Positions 53,081-61,705 of a stretch of DNA of 64,000 nucleotides are shown here, piece after piece. Below the pieces are notes generated by a model. That model was given only the letters and a program-made list of their open reading frames with translations, had not been told where the DNA came from and ran no database searches. The stretch is from Candidatus Gastranaerophilales bacterium (GTDB taxonomy: Bacteria > Cyanobacteriota > Vampirovibrionia > Gastranaerophilales > Gastranaerophilaceae), in assembly GCA_900552525.1 (NCBI GenBank), contig UNSK01000003.1:33408-97407 (forward strand), given 5' to 3'. How positions within the stretch are numbered: the stretch's first letter is position 1; each line of letters starts with the position of its first letter. A program made the position numbers and the translations under genes.

Positions 53081-53195
53081 TAATAAACAAGACATTTATA
53101 GATATATTTACCCTCCGACATCAAGATTATATAAAGACGAGAAGTTTCTGTGCTACACTATTAAGTATAGCGAGGAAATTATAGGAGGATTTTAT

Positions 53196-54314
53196 ATGAT
53201 ACCAATTTTAGATTCAAAAAGACAATATGCTAAAATAGGAAGTGAAGTTGAAAAGGCCGTTTGCGAAGTTTTACGTTCAGGCCAGTACATCTTAGGACCA
53301 AACTGCAAAGCACTGGAAGCTGAACTTGCAAAATATATCGGATGTAACTACACTGTTGCCTTAAACTCCGGTACTGATGCGCTTCATCTTGCATTAAGAG
53401 CATTAGATATAGGAGCTGGTGACGAAGTTATTACCACAGCGTTCACTTTCGTAGCAACAACAGAAGCTATTGGTATCGTTGGAGCGACTCCGGTATTTGC
53501 TGATATTGATGCAGATACTTTTAATATTGACCCTAAAAAAATTGAAGAGAAAATCACACCAAAGACAAAAGCAATTATTCCGGTTCATCTTTACGGCCAG
53601 CCTTGTGATATGGATGCAATTATGGACATTGCAAAACGCTATAATTTATACGTAATAGAAGACTGCTGTCAGGCAATCGGTGCCGAATACAAAGGACAAA
53701 AAGTCGGTACATTCGGTGATGTCGGATGCTATAGTTTCTATCCAACTAAAAACCTCGGCGGTATGGGTGATGGCGGGTTAATAACAGTTAACAGCGAAAA
53801 CCTCAAAAATAGAATTGTTGCACTAAGAAACCACGGCGGTGCTGTTAGATATTATCACGATGAAATAGGGGTTAACTCTCGTCTAGATGAAATTCAAGCA
53901 GCCATTTTAAGAATAAAATTAAACTATATTGACGAATGGAATAAAGCCAGAAGAGATCATGCTAAAACATATAATGAGCTCTTCGCCGGATGCTCTGACA
54001 TTCAAACTCCGCACGAATTAGATAACACTTACTGCGTTTATCACCAGTACACAGTAAAAATTCCTAACAGAGATAACATTCATAAAATGCTTCAGGAAGC
54101 AGGTATCGGCGCTATGCTTTATTATCCTGTACCTCTACACCTTCAAAAAGTTCATGCTCATCTGGGCTGGACAAAAGGAATGCTTCCTAATACTGAAAAA
54201 GATACCGAATGTGTTATTTCACTTCCAATGTTCCCTGAACTTACTCTGGAAGAACAAAAGACAGTGGCTTCTACATTGATTGAATGCATAGAGAAATCAA
54301 AAGCCCTTGCATAG
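53196..54314 (+). CDS. DegT/DnrJ/EryC1/StrS family aminotransferase
   Basis: 372 residues, GGAGGATTTTAT upstream. PLP type I fold: LRSGQYILGPNCKALEAELA, VALNSGTDALHLALRAL, VIEDCCQAIGAEYKG, and the Schiff-base lysine in SFYPTKNLGGMGDGG; NHGGAVRYYHDEIGVNSRLD follows as in sugar aminotransferases. The family transfers an amino group to keto-sugars for LPS, S-layer or capsule. No other sugar-nucleotide gene lies next to it, so the product is unknown. An inverted repeat follows. Confidence 0.88.
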   Translation: MIPILDSKRQYAKIGSEVEKAVCEVLRSGQYILGPNCKALEAELAKYIGCNYTVALNSGTDALHLALRALDIGAGDEVITTAFTFVATTEAIGIVGATPVFADIDADTFNIDPKKIEEKITPKTKAIIPVHLYGQPCDMDAIMDIAKRYNLYVIEDCCQAIGAEYKGQKVGTFGDVGCYSFYPTKNLGGMGDGGLITVNSENLKNRIVALRNHGGAVRYYHDEIGVNSRLDEIQAAILRIKLNYIDEWNKARRDHAKTYNELFAGCSDIQTPHELDNTYCVYHQYTVKIPNRDNIHKMLQEAGIGAMLYYPVPLHLQKVHAHLGWTKGMLPNTEKDTECVISLPMFPELTLEEQKTVASTLIECIEKSKALA

Positions 54315-54334
54315 ATAGGAAAAATTAGGTATTA

Positions 54335-54368
54335 TAAAGGTGTACACTTTAAAAAGTGTACACCTTTA
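54335..54368 (+). repeat. 16-bp perfect inverted repeat between degT and GGDEF genes
   Basis: TAAAGGTGTACACTTT pairs with AAAGTGTACACCTTTA around an AA loop. It starts 20 nt after the degT stop and ends 22 nt before the GGDEF start. It lacks a T run of terminator type; it could be a terminator, a processing site, or an operator (GTGTACAC core). Confidence 0.45.
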
Positions 54369-54390
54369 ATACATATGAAGAGGAAGATTT

Positions 54391-55263
54391 ATGAGCAATA
54401 TTGTTATCTATTCAACAAAGCCAATGCCTGAAATGCAAGCATTGTTAGCTGATATTGATGAGGCAGAAGTCAGAGTTGTATCTATTGAACAAATGAAAGA
54501 CTATGCAGTTATTAATCCTTCATTAATGATTGTTGAAAACATTGAACTAGCTAAAGATGCACTTATGACAAACAAATTTCCTTGTCCGATTTTATTCTTC
54601 GGACCGACAAGAAGGGATGTTACTGTAAGAGCTGAAGGTTTTGATTTTATCAAAGACCCGTCTAATAAAGATGAGTTAATTGTTAGAGTAAATGCTCTTC
54701 TTAGAATCAAGACCATCAAGGATAAACTCGAAAAAGTTTCTACTACAGACGATTTAACAGGGCTTCACAATAGAAAATATCTGCAGGAACGTCTTGAAGA
54801 AGAAATTTCACGTTCAAAACGTTACGGAACAAAACTTTCCTGCATACTTTTTGATATAGACTTTTTCAAAGTTGTTAATGACATGTTCGGTTATGAGTGG
54901 GGTGATATTTTGCTCAGAAATATTGCAAACAAACTCAATGCAATGATAAGAAAAGAAGATATCTTAACTAGATACGGTGATGAAGAATTCCTACTTGTAT
55001 TACCTAATACTTCTGAAGAAAATGCTTTCTTATTCGGAGAAAGATTTAGAAGAGAAGTTGAAAAAATGGAATTTATTCCTGCCGGTGAAGAAGAAGCACA
55101 TAAAGTTACAATTTCCGGCGGAATTTCGACATACCCGTGCATGCCGGATGTTGATGAAGATGCAAACACTGTTATAAGATATGCAGAGCACGCGCTTTAC
55201 AACGCTAAACACAGAGGAAAGAACAAAATAATTCAGTTCTCTCAAATGAATCTCGAAATGTAG
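54391..55263 (+). CDS. GGDEF-domain protein with altered signature (GDEEF)
   Basis: 290 residues, GAGGAAG upstream. Residues 1-105 look like a receiver-type alpha/beta domain, but no clear phosphoacceptor Asp pattern is present (VENIELAKDAL). A GGDEF domain follows (DDLTGLHNRKYLQERLEEEI; CILFDIDFFKVVND). The signature loop reads RYGDEEF: the second glycine of GG[DE]EF is Asp197, unusual for an active diguanylate cyclase. The inhibitory site R187-x-x-D190 is intact. It may make c-di-GMP poorly or act as a sensor. Its TAG stop opens structured element copy C. Confidence 0.85.
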   Translation: MSNIVIYSTKPMPEMQALLADIDEAEVRVVSIEQMKDYAVINPSLMIVENIELAKDALMTNKFPCPILFFGPTRRDVTVRAEGFDFIKDPSNKDELIVRVNALLRIKTIKDKLEKVSTTDDLTGLHNRKYLQERLEEEISRSKRYGTKLSCILFDIDFFKVVNDMFGYEWGDILLRNIANKLNAMIRKEDILTRYGDEEFLLVLPNTSEENAFLFGERFRREVEKMEFIPAGEEEAHKVTISGGISTYPCMPDVDEDANTVIRYAEHALYNAKHRGKNKIIQFSQMNLEM

Positions 55264-55341
55264 TGCTACGCACGTAGATAATTGGTCGGATGGCAAATGC
55301 AATATTCCAAATGCGTGTTACTATACCTAGCCATCCTCTAA
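55261..55341 (+). ncRNA. Candidate structured RNA element, copy C (after GGDEF gene)
   Basis: Starts with the TAG stop, then TGCTACGCACGTAGAT; stem GGATGGC (55288-55294) / GCCATCC (55330-55336) closes a 35-nt loop; TCTAAA follows. TAG-to-stem distance 24 nt as in A and B. A degenerate second 5' part (TAGAGTTACGCACGGTGAC, 55366-55384) follows. Confidence 0.5.
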
Positions 55342-55394
55342 ATTACCACTACAGAATTGTAATGCTAGAGTTACGCACGGTGACAATAAATACT

Positions 55395-55426
55395 AAAAAA
55401 CATCCTTATAATGAGGATGTTTTTTT
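55395..55426. terminator. Bidirectional intrinsic terminator
   Basis: AAAAAACATCCT-TATAATG-AGGATGTTTTTTT: strong stem with T run on both strands. It serves the GGDEF transcript and the convergent TonB/TPR gene, whose stop codon (55408-55406) lies inside the hairpin. Confidence 0.85.
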
Positions 55427-56206
55427 AGTTACAAGCTCATCTTTGTAGCGTTTATACTGGTTATTTAATTCTGTCAGTGCAATCGCTTTTTCTATAGCTT
55501 CAATTGCGTGTTCATAATCTCCGGCGACTTCATAAGAATGCGCAAGATTAAAATAAGAATATGGAGATTGCTCCATTTCTGCAATCAACTTGCTTGCCAT
55601 AATACGTTTCTGGTCATATTTTGCTTTCAGCTTGATTGACTGGTCCAAATCAGCTGCTGCTCCGACAGTATCACCAAGTGCTTCTTTTATTTTACTTCTT
55701 TTTCCATAAAGAAAATATGCGTTTATATCTCCGTCAACTTCATCTATTGCTTTATTAATATAATCAAGAGCTGTTCTGTTATTTACATTATAAAACCTAT
55801 CAGCATTTGCCAGATATCTCTGCATGTCACCTGTATTTACAACAGACGTATCAAAAGAGTATTTTATCGTTAACGACCCTCTTGAAGTACTTGCGGGGAA
55901 ATGCGCCAACGGAGAAGCTTTGCGCAAAGCTTCCAGAGCAGATTCGTCATAAACAGGATCACCGGAACTTTCAACAATTTGAGCGGAATAAATATGACCG
56001 GTTCTTGCAACACTAAACTTTACAAGAGCATGCCCATCTCTTTCCAGACACTCGGGTGGAAACCAGCTTTTTTGAATCTTTTCCTGCAAATCTGTCATAT
56101 AACCAGAAAAATTCTCCTGCGGTTCAATTGCAGATACTGAATTTATAAGCAGAAAACTCATAAATATTAAAACGATTTTTTTTATCCCAGCTCCCATAAC
56201 TACCAT
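55406..56206 (-). CDS. Secreted TonB C-terminal domain / TPR protein
   Basis: 266 residues (ATG 56206; MGAG at 56197 is an alternative). Signal peptide IKKIVLIFMSFLLINSVSA. A TonB-type C-terminal domain follows early (SWFPPECLERDGHALVKFSV, IYSAQIVESSGDPVYDESAL), then TPR-like helices (AYFLYGKRSKIKEALGDTVG, SYFNLAHSYEVAGDYEHAIE). The usual order is anchor then TonB at the end, so this is an inverted layout, probably a periplasmic scaffold rather than an energy transducer. Starts 1 nt after the cinA stop; last of a three-gene operon. Confidence 0.7.
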   Translation of the reverse strand: MVVMGAGIKKIVLIFMSFLLINSVSAIEPQENFSGYMTDLQEKIQKSWFPPECLERDGHALVKFSVARTGHIYSAQIVESSGDPVYDESALEALRKASPLAHFPASTSRGSLTIKYSFDTSVVNTGDMQRYLANADRFYNVNNRTALDYINKAIDEVDGDINAYFLYGKRSKIKEALGDTVGAAADLDQSIKLKAKYDQKRIMASKLIAEMEQSPYSYFNLAHSYEVAGDYEHAIEAIEKAIALTELNNQYKRYKDELVTKKTSSL

Positions 56207-56207
56207 T

Positions 56208-56678
56208 TTATAAAAAATTGAGAGTTGTGTAAATATTGTTAAGCACTTCTTTTGTAAATTTTTGTTTCATTTCAACCCGTTCAATATTTGACGGTAAAAG
56301 AATTTTATATACAGATGTTTTTCCTTGAAAATAAATTCCTGAATACATCAATCCGACAGGTTTTTCCTTAGTACCGCCGGCAGGCCCGGCAATACCTGTT
56401 GTAGATACACAGATATCAGCTCCGGTAACTTTATGAAGACCTTCTGCCATTTCTCTTGCACATTCCTCGCTTACAGCACCGTGCTTTTCAAGAGTTTCAA
56501 GGCTTACACCGAGAATTTTATTTTTCGCTTCATTTGCATAAGTTACAAAGTTGAGATGAACAAACGCCGAACTTCCGCTTACATCCGTAAGCCTTGAGCT
56601 TAAAAGCCCGCCGGTACATGACTCTGCTGCTGCAATTGTTAAGCCTTTTTTTATTAATATATCTGCAATTCTATCCAT
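56208..56678 (-). CDS. pncC: CinA C-terminal domain protein (nicotinamide-nucleotide amidase)
   Basis: 156 residues, standalone amidase form without the N-terminal molybdopterin-binding-like domain. AAAESCTGGLLSSRLTDVSG, VSEECAREMAEGL and VSTTGIAGPAGGTKEKPVGL are the family signatures. Deamidates NMN to nicotinate mononucleotide in NAD salvage. Its ATG overlaps the upstream stop (TAATG). Confidence 0.9.
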   Translation of the reverse strand: MDRIADILIKKGLTIAAAESCTGGLLSSRLTDVSGSSAFVHLNFVTYANEAKNKILGVSLETLEKHGAVSEECAREMAEGLHKVTGADICVSTTGIAGPAGGTKEKPVGLMYSGIYFQGKTSVYKILLPSNIERVEMKQKFTKEVLNNIYTTLNFL

Positions 56679-57274
56679 TAATATGTAGTTCTCTTTAAAA
56701 TTATTTTTGACTCTTTGTTATACAAATTGTGTTTGTACCATACCCCCTCAAACTCACCATCAGGTTTGAAAAGATACTGGCAATCTTCTGAAACAAAATA
56801 AATTGCACTTACAGGTTTTCCGGAAATTTTGTACTGTATTGAATAATAAGGGTAGTCGGGATAAGCGCCGTAGATAAAGTCTACATACCTTAAGTTGCCA
56901 AGGGTGTCGTAGTAATAAGCTTTTGAAACATCTTTTTTATCTTGAAGAGCGTACATATAAATGTTTTTCATTCTCTTGTAATAAAATGCAGAGATGTTAT
57001 TCCCTTTAAACTCCTTGTAACCGGCAGATGCTGCATAATAATTTTCAAGATGATTTTTATCTTTTAATTTATCCTTAAACCGGGATTTAAAATCCTCTTG
57101 TTTTTCTATTGGTTTATCAAAAATTATATCTTTAATCTCGCTGATTATAGCTTCTTTTTCTACCATTGACTTATTAATCCAGTCGTACTTTATATCCAGA
57201 ATATAAATATCGTTATAATTAGCAAAAACAGCCAGCTGCGAATAAACTAACATAAATAACAAGAACTTTTTCAT
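56678..57274 (-). CDS. Secreted protein of unknown function
   Basis: 198 residues, GAGG upstream. Signal peptide MKKFLLFMLVYSQLAVFA. The mature part is Tyr-, Lys- and Asp-rich (YYAASAGYKEFKG, DYPYYSIQYKISGKPVSAIY, SEDCQYLFKPDGEFEGVWYK), with a beta-rich second half. No family recognised. First gene of the operon with pncC and the TonB/TPR gene. Confidence 0.6.
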   Translation of the reverse strand: MKKFLLFMLVYSQLAVFANYNDIYILDIKYDWINKSMVEKEAIISEIKDIIFDKPIEKQEDFKSRFKDKLKDKNHLENYYAASAGYKEFKGNNISAFYYKRMKNIYMYALQDKKDVSKAYYYDTLGNLRYVDFIYGAYPDYPYYSIQYKISGKPVSAIYFVSEDCQYLFKPDGEFEGVWYKHNLYNKESKIILKRTTY

Positions 57275-57324
57275 AATAAACCTCTATCTTCCATCAAGTA
57301 TACCATATTTTCTCAAATTTATAG

Positions 57325-57330
57325 TATAAT
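57325..57330 (+). promoter_or_regulatory. -10 box 6 nt before start codon (leaderless)
   Basis: TATAAT, then TAATGC, then the ATG at 57337; no Shine-Dalgarno. Confidence 0.55.
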
Positions 57331-57336
57331 TAATGC

Positions 57337-58008
57337 ATGGTCAGGATTTTAAATGAAAAAAATATTCAGAAGATTTCAAATATAGTTTTTCGAATTTTGA
57401 AAACACAGGAGCTTTTCACAAGAATTATTGAAGTAGACAATCCGGGTGTAATGCCCTGTGTATATGTAATGTGGCACGCACACCAGTTTTGTATCCACGG
57501 TTTGCCGCACAGAGCAGCGACAAATGTTCTTATAAGCCGTTCAAAGGACGGAGAAGTTATTGCAGATGTTGTTGAGAAATGGGGTTTCAAAACAATACGC
57601 GGTTCAAAAGGTAAAAAAGGTGCGATAGAAGCCAGTATGCAGATGATATCTGCGCTTAAAAACGGCGAAAATTGTGCAATGATGGTTGACGGACCGAGAG
57701 GACCTGCAAAAATTGCTAAAGATGGTGCTATAAAAATTGCTAAAATGGCAGGTGTGCCAGTTGTGCCGGTTTACTGGTATTCAAAAAACTTTACATGGGC
57801 AAAATTCCCTTCCTGGGACAAGTTGAGATGCCCTGTATTTGCAACCAACTTAATTAATATTTACGGAGAGCCTATTTATATTTCACCGGATGGTGACGAA
57901 GAAGAAGCCCGCCAGAAGTTACAACAAAGTCTGGAAGAACTTGAACAAAAAGCTCCGAAAGCGTTTGATGAGGTATACAAATTCGGAATATGGAGAAGAA
58001 AAAAGTAA
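57337..58008 (+). CDS. Lysophospholipid acyltransferase family protein (DUF374)
   Basis: 223 residues. MWHAHQFCIHG supplies the catalytic His of the HxxxxD-like block; ISRSKDGEVIADVVEKWGF, IRGSKGKKGAIEASMQMI and MMVDGPRGPAKIAKDGAIKI are DUF374/LPLAT features; PVVPVYWYS follows. The family acylates lipid A precursors or lysophospholipids at the inner membrane, consistent with a Gram-negative envelope. It overlaps the next gene by 19 bp; likely co-transcribed with the next three genes. Confidence 0.85.
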   Translation: MVRILNEKNIQKISNIVFRILKTQELFTRIIEVDNPGVMPCVYVMWHAHQFCIHGLPHRAATNVLISRSKDGEVIADVVEKWGFKTIRGSKGKKGAIEASMQMISALKNGENCAMMVDGPRGPAKIAKDGAIKIAKMAGVPVVPVYWYSKNFTWAKFPSWDKLRCPVFATNLINIYGEPIYISPDGDEEEARQKLQQSLEELEQKAPKAFDEVYKFGIWRRKK

Positions 58009-58868
58009 AATTACTTGCAATCCAAATGGAGTCTGCAATCGGAAATATTGATTTAAATATCGAAACTGTTAAAAATCTGCTCAGAGCAAATCTTGATAAA
58101 TATGGTGAGTGCGATTTTGTATTTTTACCGGAATTGTGGCCAACAGGATGGGATTGTCCATCTTTTCCTAAAACAGCAGAAACTTTACAAGAGTCCAGAA
58201 CGGTAAAAATGCTGCAGGAAATTGCAAGGGAATATAAGGTAAATATCATAGGCGGGAGCTTTGTCAACAAATGCGGGGATAAGCTTTATAACAGTTGCCC
58301 TGTAATTAACAGAGCAGGAGAAGTAATTTGTACATATGACAAAAACCACCTGTATTCATATAATGGAGATACAGAAAACAGCTATATCACGACGGGCAGT
58401 AATCCTGTTATGGCAGAGCTTGAAGGTGTAAAATTAGGCTTAACAATCTGCTATGATATACGTTTCCCTGAAATATACCGTGCATATAGAAAAGCCGGTG
58501 CAGATATTCTTGTGAATATGGCTGCATGGCCAAAATCCAGAAAAATCCACTGGGATACGCTTACCAGAGCAAGAGCTGTTGAAAATCAGTCTTATATGAT
58601 TGCACTCACACAAACCGGCCTTTTAAGTGACGGCTCCGAAAACCTCGGACATTCTATGATAATAGATTTTGACGGTAAAATAATAGCTGAAATTGAGGAT
58701 AATGAAGGTGCAGGGGTAAACATAGGAACTGATGAGTCCGACTTCCAAACCGGTGTAAAAGAAGGTGCGATTTACGCGGAGATTAATCTGGAAAAAATGT
58801 ATGAATTTCGCAGTAAATGCACAAATTTGAAAGATGTTAAAGACTCTTACGAGGTAATAAAGAAATGA
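57990..58868 (+). CDS. Carbon-nitrogen hydrolase (nitrilase superfamily, omega-amidase type)
   Basis: 292 residues. The Glu-Lys-Cys triad is visible: FLPELWPTGWD (Glu), CTYDKNHLYSYNG (Lys) and LGLTICYDIRFPEIYR (Cys). YDIRFPEIYRAYRKAGADIL and TLTRARAVENQSYMI fit the omega-amidase/YafV group, which hydrolyses keto-acid amides such as alpha-ketoglutaramate. The start inside the previous gene has no clear site, implying translational coupling. Its end overlaps the next gene by 4 nt (ATGA). Confidence 0.85.
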   Translation: MEKKKVKLLAIQMESAIGNIDLNIETVKNLLRANLDKYGECDFVFLPELWPTGWDCPSFPKTAETLQESRTVKMLQEIAREYKVNIIGGSFVNKCGDKLYNSCPVINRAGEVICTYDKNHLYSYNGDTENSYITTGSNPVMAELEGVKLGLTICYDIRFPEIYRAYRKAGADILVNMAAWPKSRKIHWDTLTRARAVENQSYMIALTQTGLLSDGSENLGHSMIIDFDGKIIAEIEDNEGAGVNIGTDESDFQTGVKEGAIYAEINLEKMYEFRSKCTNLKDVKDSYEVIKK

Positions 58869-60196
58869 AAAAACTTTTTGCAGGAATGCTGATATTTTTA
58901 ATGGGTATGACAGGAGCTTATGCAAAAAGCTCCGGTAATTTTTCCTCCGTGATTAATGATTCCGGTCTGGAAAAAAACTCTATTGCAATATCTATAAAAA
59001 AACTTGATACAGGCAAACCGGTATATGAATTAAACGAAAAAATTCTTATGCATCCTGCTTCCGTGCAGAAACTTTTGACCCTCCCTGCTGCTATTGATGT
59101 ATTAGGAGAAGATTATGAGTTTACAACATCCGTATACAAGCGCAGCGATGACAGTTTTGTAATTAAACTCGGAGCAGATCCGTATTTAACCTCAAAGGAT
59201 TTAAAGAGTTTGGTTAATAATATAAGCGTTGAAACAACCAGAAAAGTTTTCATTGACGACAGCATTCTGGAGAAAAAAGACTGGGGTGAAGGCTGGCAGT
59301 GGGATGACGATATGAACGTCCTTATGCCCAGATTTAATTCTTACAACCTTGACGGGAATTTAATTAAAATTACAGTTATGCCAACACAGAAAGGTACAAC
59401 GGCTTCAATTATCAATCCTTCAAAATATCCGCTTGTATTTTTGAATAATGTTATTACAGGCGATAAAAACGATGTTAAGGTAAGCCGTGATAATTCTATT
59501 TCTGCAAATACGCTTTCACTTGAAGGAACAGTTAATAAACCTGTAATACTTCAAATTCCGACAAACAACTTGAAGCGGTACTTTGACATAAGACTTACAA
59601 GTTCGCTTGCAGATAAAAACATATATTTAAAACAAAATTTTATAACTTCATCCTTGCTTCCTTCTGACAAAGAACTTGATAAAATTACCCACCCTGTTTC
59701 TACAGCAATTGATGATGTTTTAAAAAACAGCAGCAATCTTGTTTCCGAAACAACTGCTAAACTTGCAGGCGGAAAAGCTTATAATGATAGAGGTTCAGAC
59801 TTGAACGGCATAAAAGTTTTTAATGCTTACTGTAAGAAACTCGGGCTTGATACTTCTAGAATACGTATTACTGACGCCAGCGGTGTTTCAAAAAACAATT
59901 TAATAAGCGCAGATTTTATCTCGGAATATCTGGTTAAAAACAAAGATAACAAAGTATTAGAACATCTTCCGTCACCGGGAGAAGGGACGCTTACACACCG
60001 AATGCTTCCTATAAAAAATAATCTGAAAGCCAAGACAGGCACACACGGAGATGCCAGCTCACTAGCAGGTTTTCTTACTACAAAAAGCGGAAACAAATAC
60101 GCTTTCTGCATAATAATCAACGATACAACATCAAGCATTGCTGATATGAAAACATTAGAAGATTACCTTATAAGAGAAGCTTATTTAAGGCTGTAA
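58865..60196 (+). CDS. dacB: D-alanyl-D-alanine carboxypeptidase/endopeptidase (PBP4, S13 family)
   Basis: 443 residues. Signal peptide KKLFAGMLIFLMGMTGAYA. The three penicillin-binding motifs are present: S-x-x-K in HPASVQKLLTLPAAIDVLG, S-x-N in KNSSNLVSET, and K-T-G in LKAKTGTHGDASSLAGF. The inserted domain between the first two motifs is of typical PBP4 length. Trims or cleaves peptidoglycan cross-links in the periplasm. Coupled to the upstream amidase gene by a 4-nt overlap. Confidence 0.92.
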   Translation: MKKLFAGMLIFLMGMTGAYAKSSGNFSSVINDSGLEKNSIAISIKKLDTGKPVYELNEKILMHPASVQKLLTLPAAIDVLGEDYEFTTSVYKRSDDSFVIKLGADPYLTSKDLKSLVNNISVETTRKVFIDDSILEKKDWGEGWQWDDDMNVLMPRFNSYNLDGNLIKITVMPTQKGTTASIINPSKYPLVFLNNVITGDKNDVKVSRDNSISANTLSLEGTVNKPVILQIPTNNLKRYFDIRLTSSLADKNIYLKQNFITSSLLPSDKELDKITHPVSTAIDDVLKNSSNLVSETTAKLAGGKAYNDRGSDLNGIKVFNAYCKKLGLDTSRIRITDASGVSKNNLISADFISEYLVKNKDNKVLEHLPSPGEGTLTHRMLPIKNNLKAKTGTHGDASSLAGFLTTKSGNKYAFCIIINDTTSSIADMKTLEDYLIREAYLRL

Positions 60197-60199
60197 AGT

Positions 60200-61054
60200 A
60201 TGTATCAAATAATCGGAGAATACTTAGAATATCTTGAATTGGAGAAAGGTTTATCGCAAAACACGCTTGAAGCATACAGGCGGGATCTTTCCGAATTTTC
60301 GCAGGGAGTTGAAGACATTAAAAAAGTAGACAGAATGAGCATAAATATGTTTATTCGAAAACTGCGCGAAAACAAACTGGCTCCATCAAGTATCATAAGA
60401 AAAATAGCATCACTAAGAGGCTTCTTTAAATGGGCTTCGTCAGCAGGTATTATAGACAAAAATCCGACATCAACATTGGAGCAGCCGAAAGTACCGCAGC
60501 ATCTTCCAAAAGTTGTTTCCATTAAAGAAATAGAAGAGATGCTGCACAATAATCTTACTCCCCTTGAGCATGTAATTATGGAACTCCTCTACAGCTGCGG
60601 TTTAAGAGTTTCAGAACTCGTTAATCTAAAAACAAATGATATAGATTTATCTTCAAAGTACGTCCGCTGCTTTGGCAAAGGTTCGAAAGAAAGAATAATA
60701 CCTATAGGAGAAATTGCTAAAAAAGCTGTCACAGAGTACATGCCCGAAAGAGATTTTCTGGTAAAAAAATATAATCTTAATACTAAGCTGCTCTTAATAC
60801 AAAATTCAGGCCGCTTTATAACCCGTCAGGATGTATACACATTTATCCATGCTCAGGGTAAATTAATCCACAAAAACATTTCACCGCATACCTTAAGACA
60901 CAGCTTTGCAACACATCTTCTGGAAAACGGAGCAGACTTAAGAGTAGTACAGGAACTCCTCGGTCACAGCGACGTTTCAACAACACAGCTCTATACACAT
61001 ATAAGCAAAAAAAGATTAAAAGACGTTTACTTCTCAATTAATAATGAAAGTTAA
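60200..61054 (+). CDS. Tyrosine recombinase XerC/XerD
   Basis: 284 residues. N-terminal SAM-like domain (EYLEYLELEKGLSQNTLEAY, RRDL) and catalytic domain with CGLRVSELVNLKTNDI (Arg I), GKGSKERIIPIG (Lys), SPHTLRHSFATHLLENGADL (His-x-x-Arg), LLGHSDVSTTQLYTHIS (His and Tyr nucleophile). Length and spacing match the chromosome-dimer-resolving XerC/D type rather than a phage integrase. Whether it is XerC, XerD or the sole Xer cannot be told from this window. Confidence 0.9.
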   Translation: MYQIIGEYLEYLELEKGLSQNTLEAYRRDLSEFSQGVEDIKKVDRMSINMFIRKLRENKLAPSSIIRKIASLRGFFKWASSAGIIDKNPTSTLEQPKVPQHLPKVVSIKEIEEMLHNNLTPLEHVIMELLYSCGLRVSELVNLKTNDIDLSSKYVRCFGKGSKERIIPIGEIAKKAVTEYMPERDFLVKKYNLNTKLLLIQNSGRFITRQDVYTFIHAQGKLIHKNISPHTLRHSFATHLLENGADLRVVQELLGHSDVSTTQLYTHISKKRLKDVYFSINNES

Positions 61055-61138
61055 TAAAACTTCACAAAAAACTTTACAAATTTGCGCTCATGGAGATTTT
61101 ATGTTAAATTTTCAATAGAACTAATGTGGTGAGGATTT

Positions 61139-61699
61139 ATGAAAAGTACAACACTAAGAAGATCAAATATTACCAGAGAAAAAGTTGCTATGATGGAGGC
61201 TCTGAACCGTTATAACAGAACTCATCAGGATGAAGATTTTTACAGAACGCAAAGCAAAAATCGTGAACTTGACGCACTCTGGCAGTCTTTTGGTGTAAAA
61301 AGCCAGAAGAGCGAAAAAGCTCCTCAGGTTTATTTTGTAACCGGCCTGATAGTTGGTGTTATTATAACATTACTTATCACTACATTTATAAGCTTGTTGA
61401 TTAATGTTTCTACTCCTAAAGATGATATTGTTGTACCGGCTAAAAAGCCTGCTTCTGCATCTTCAGGAAGATTTACATTTATACCTGCAGACAACACTTC
61501 TTCAAAAAAAGTTGCAGCACCTGTTTCTTTGAACGAAGAATATGTTGTTAAAGAGGGTGATACTTTAGAAAGTATCGTTATTAGATTTTACGGATCTTTT
61601 GATATGAATAAAGTTAATGCAATTCAGGAAGCAAATAAAATGGCCAACCCTAATGCATTATCAATCGGTCAAAAGTTAATTATTCCGATTAACCAGTAG
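61139..61699 (+). CDS. LysM-domain membrane protein
   Basis: 186 residues, GGTGAGGATTT upstream. Basic cytoplasmic N-terminus, one membrane helix (VYFVTGLIVGVIITLLITTF, about 60-85), a Ser/Pro/Lys linker, and a C-terminal LysM domain (about 137-184: YVVKEGDTLESIVIRFYGSF, ANKMANPNALSIGQKLIIPI). LysM binds peptidoglycan GlcNAc, so the protein links inner membrane and wall. Located 6 nt upstream of radA, perhaps co-transcribed. Confidence 0.8.
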   Translation: MKSTTLRRSNITREKVAMMEALNRYNRTHQDEDFYRTQSKNRELDALWQSFGVKSQKSEKAPQVYFVTGLIVGVIITLLITTFISLLINVSTPKDDIVVPAKKPASASSGRFTFIPADNTSSKKVAAPVSLNEEYVVKEGDTLESIVIRFYGSFDMNKVNAIQEANKMANPNALSIGQKLIIPINQ

Positions 61700-61705
61700 A
61701 AAATT

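Noticed and set aside
60200..61054. Phage integrase marking an integrated element
   Set aside because: Length, motif spacing and housekeeping neighbours fit XerC/XerD; no attachment repeats or phage genes surround it.
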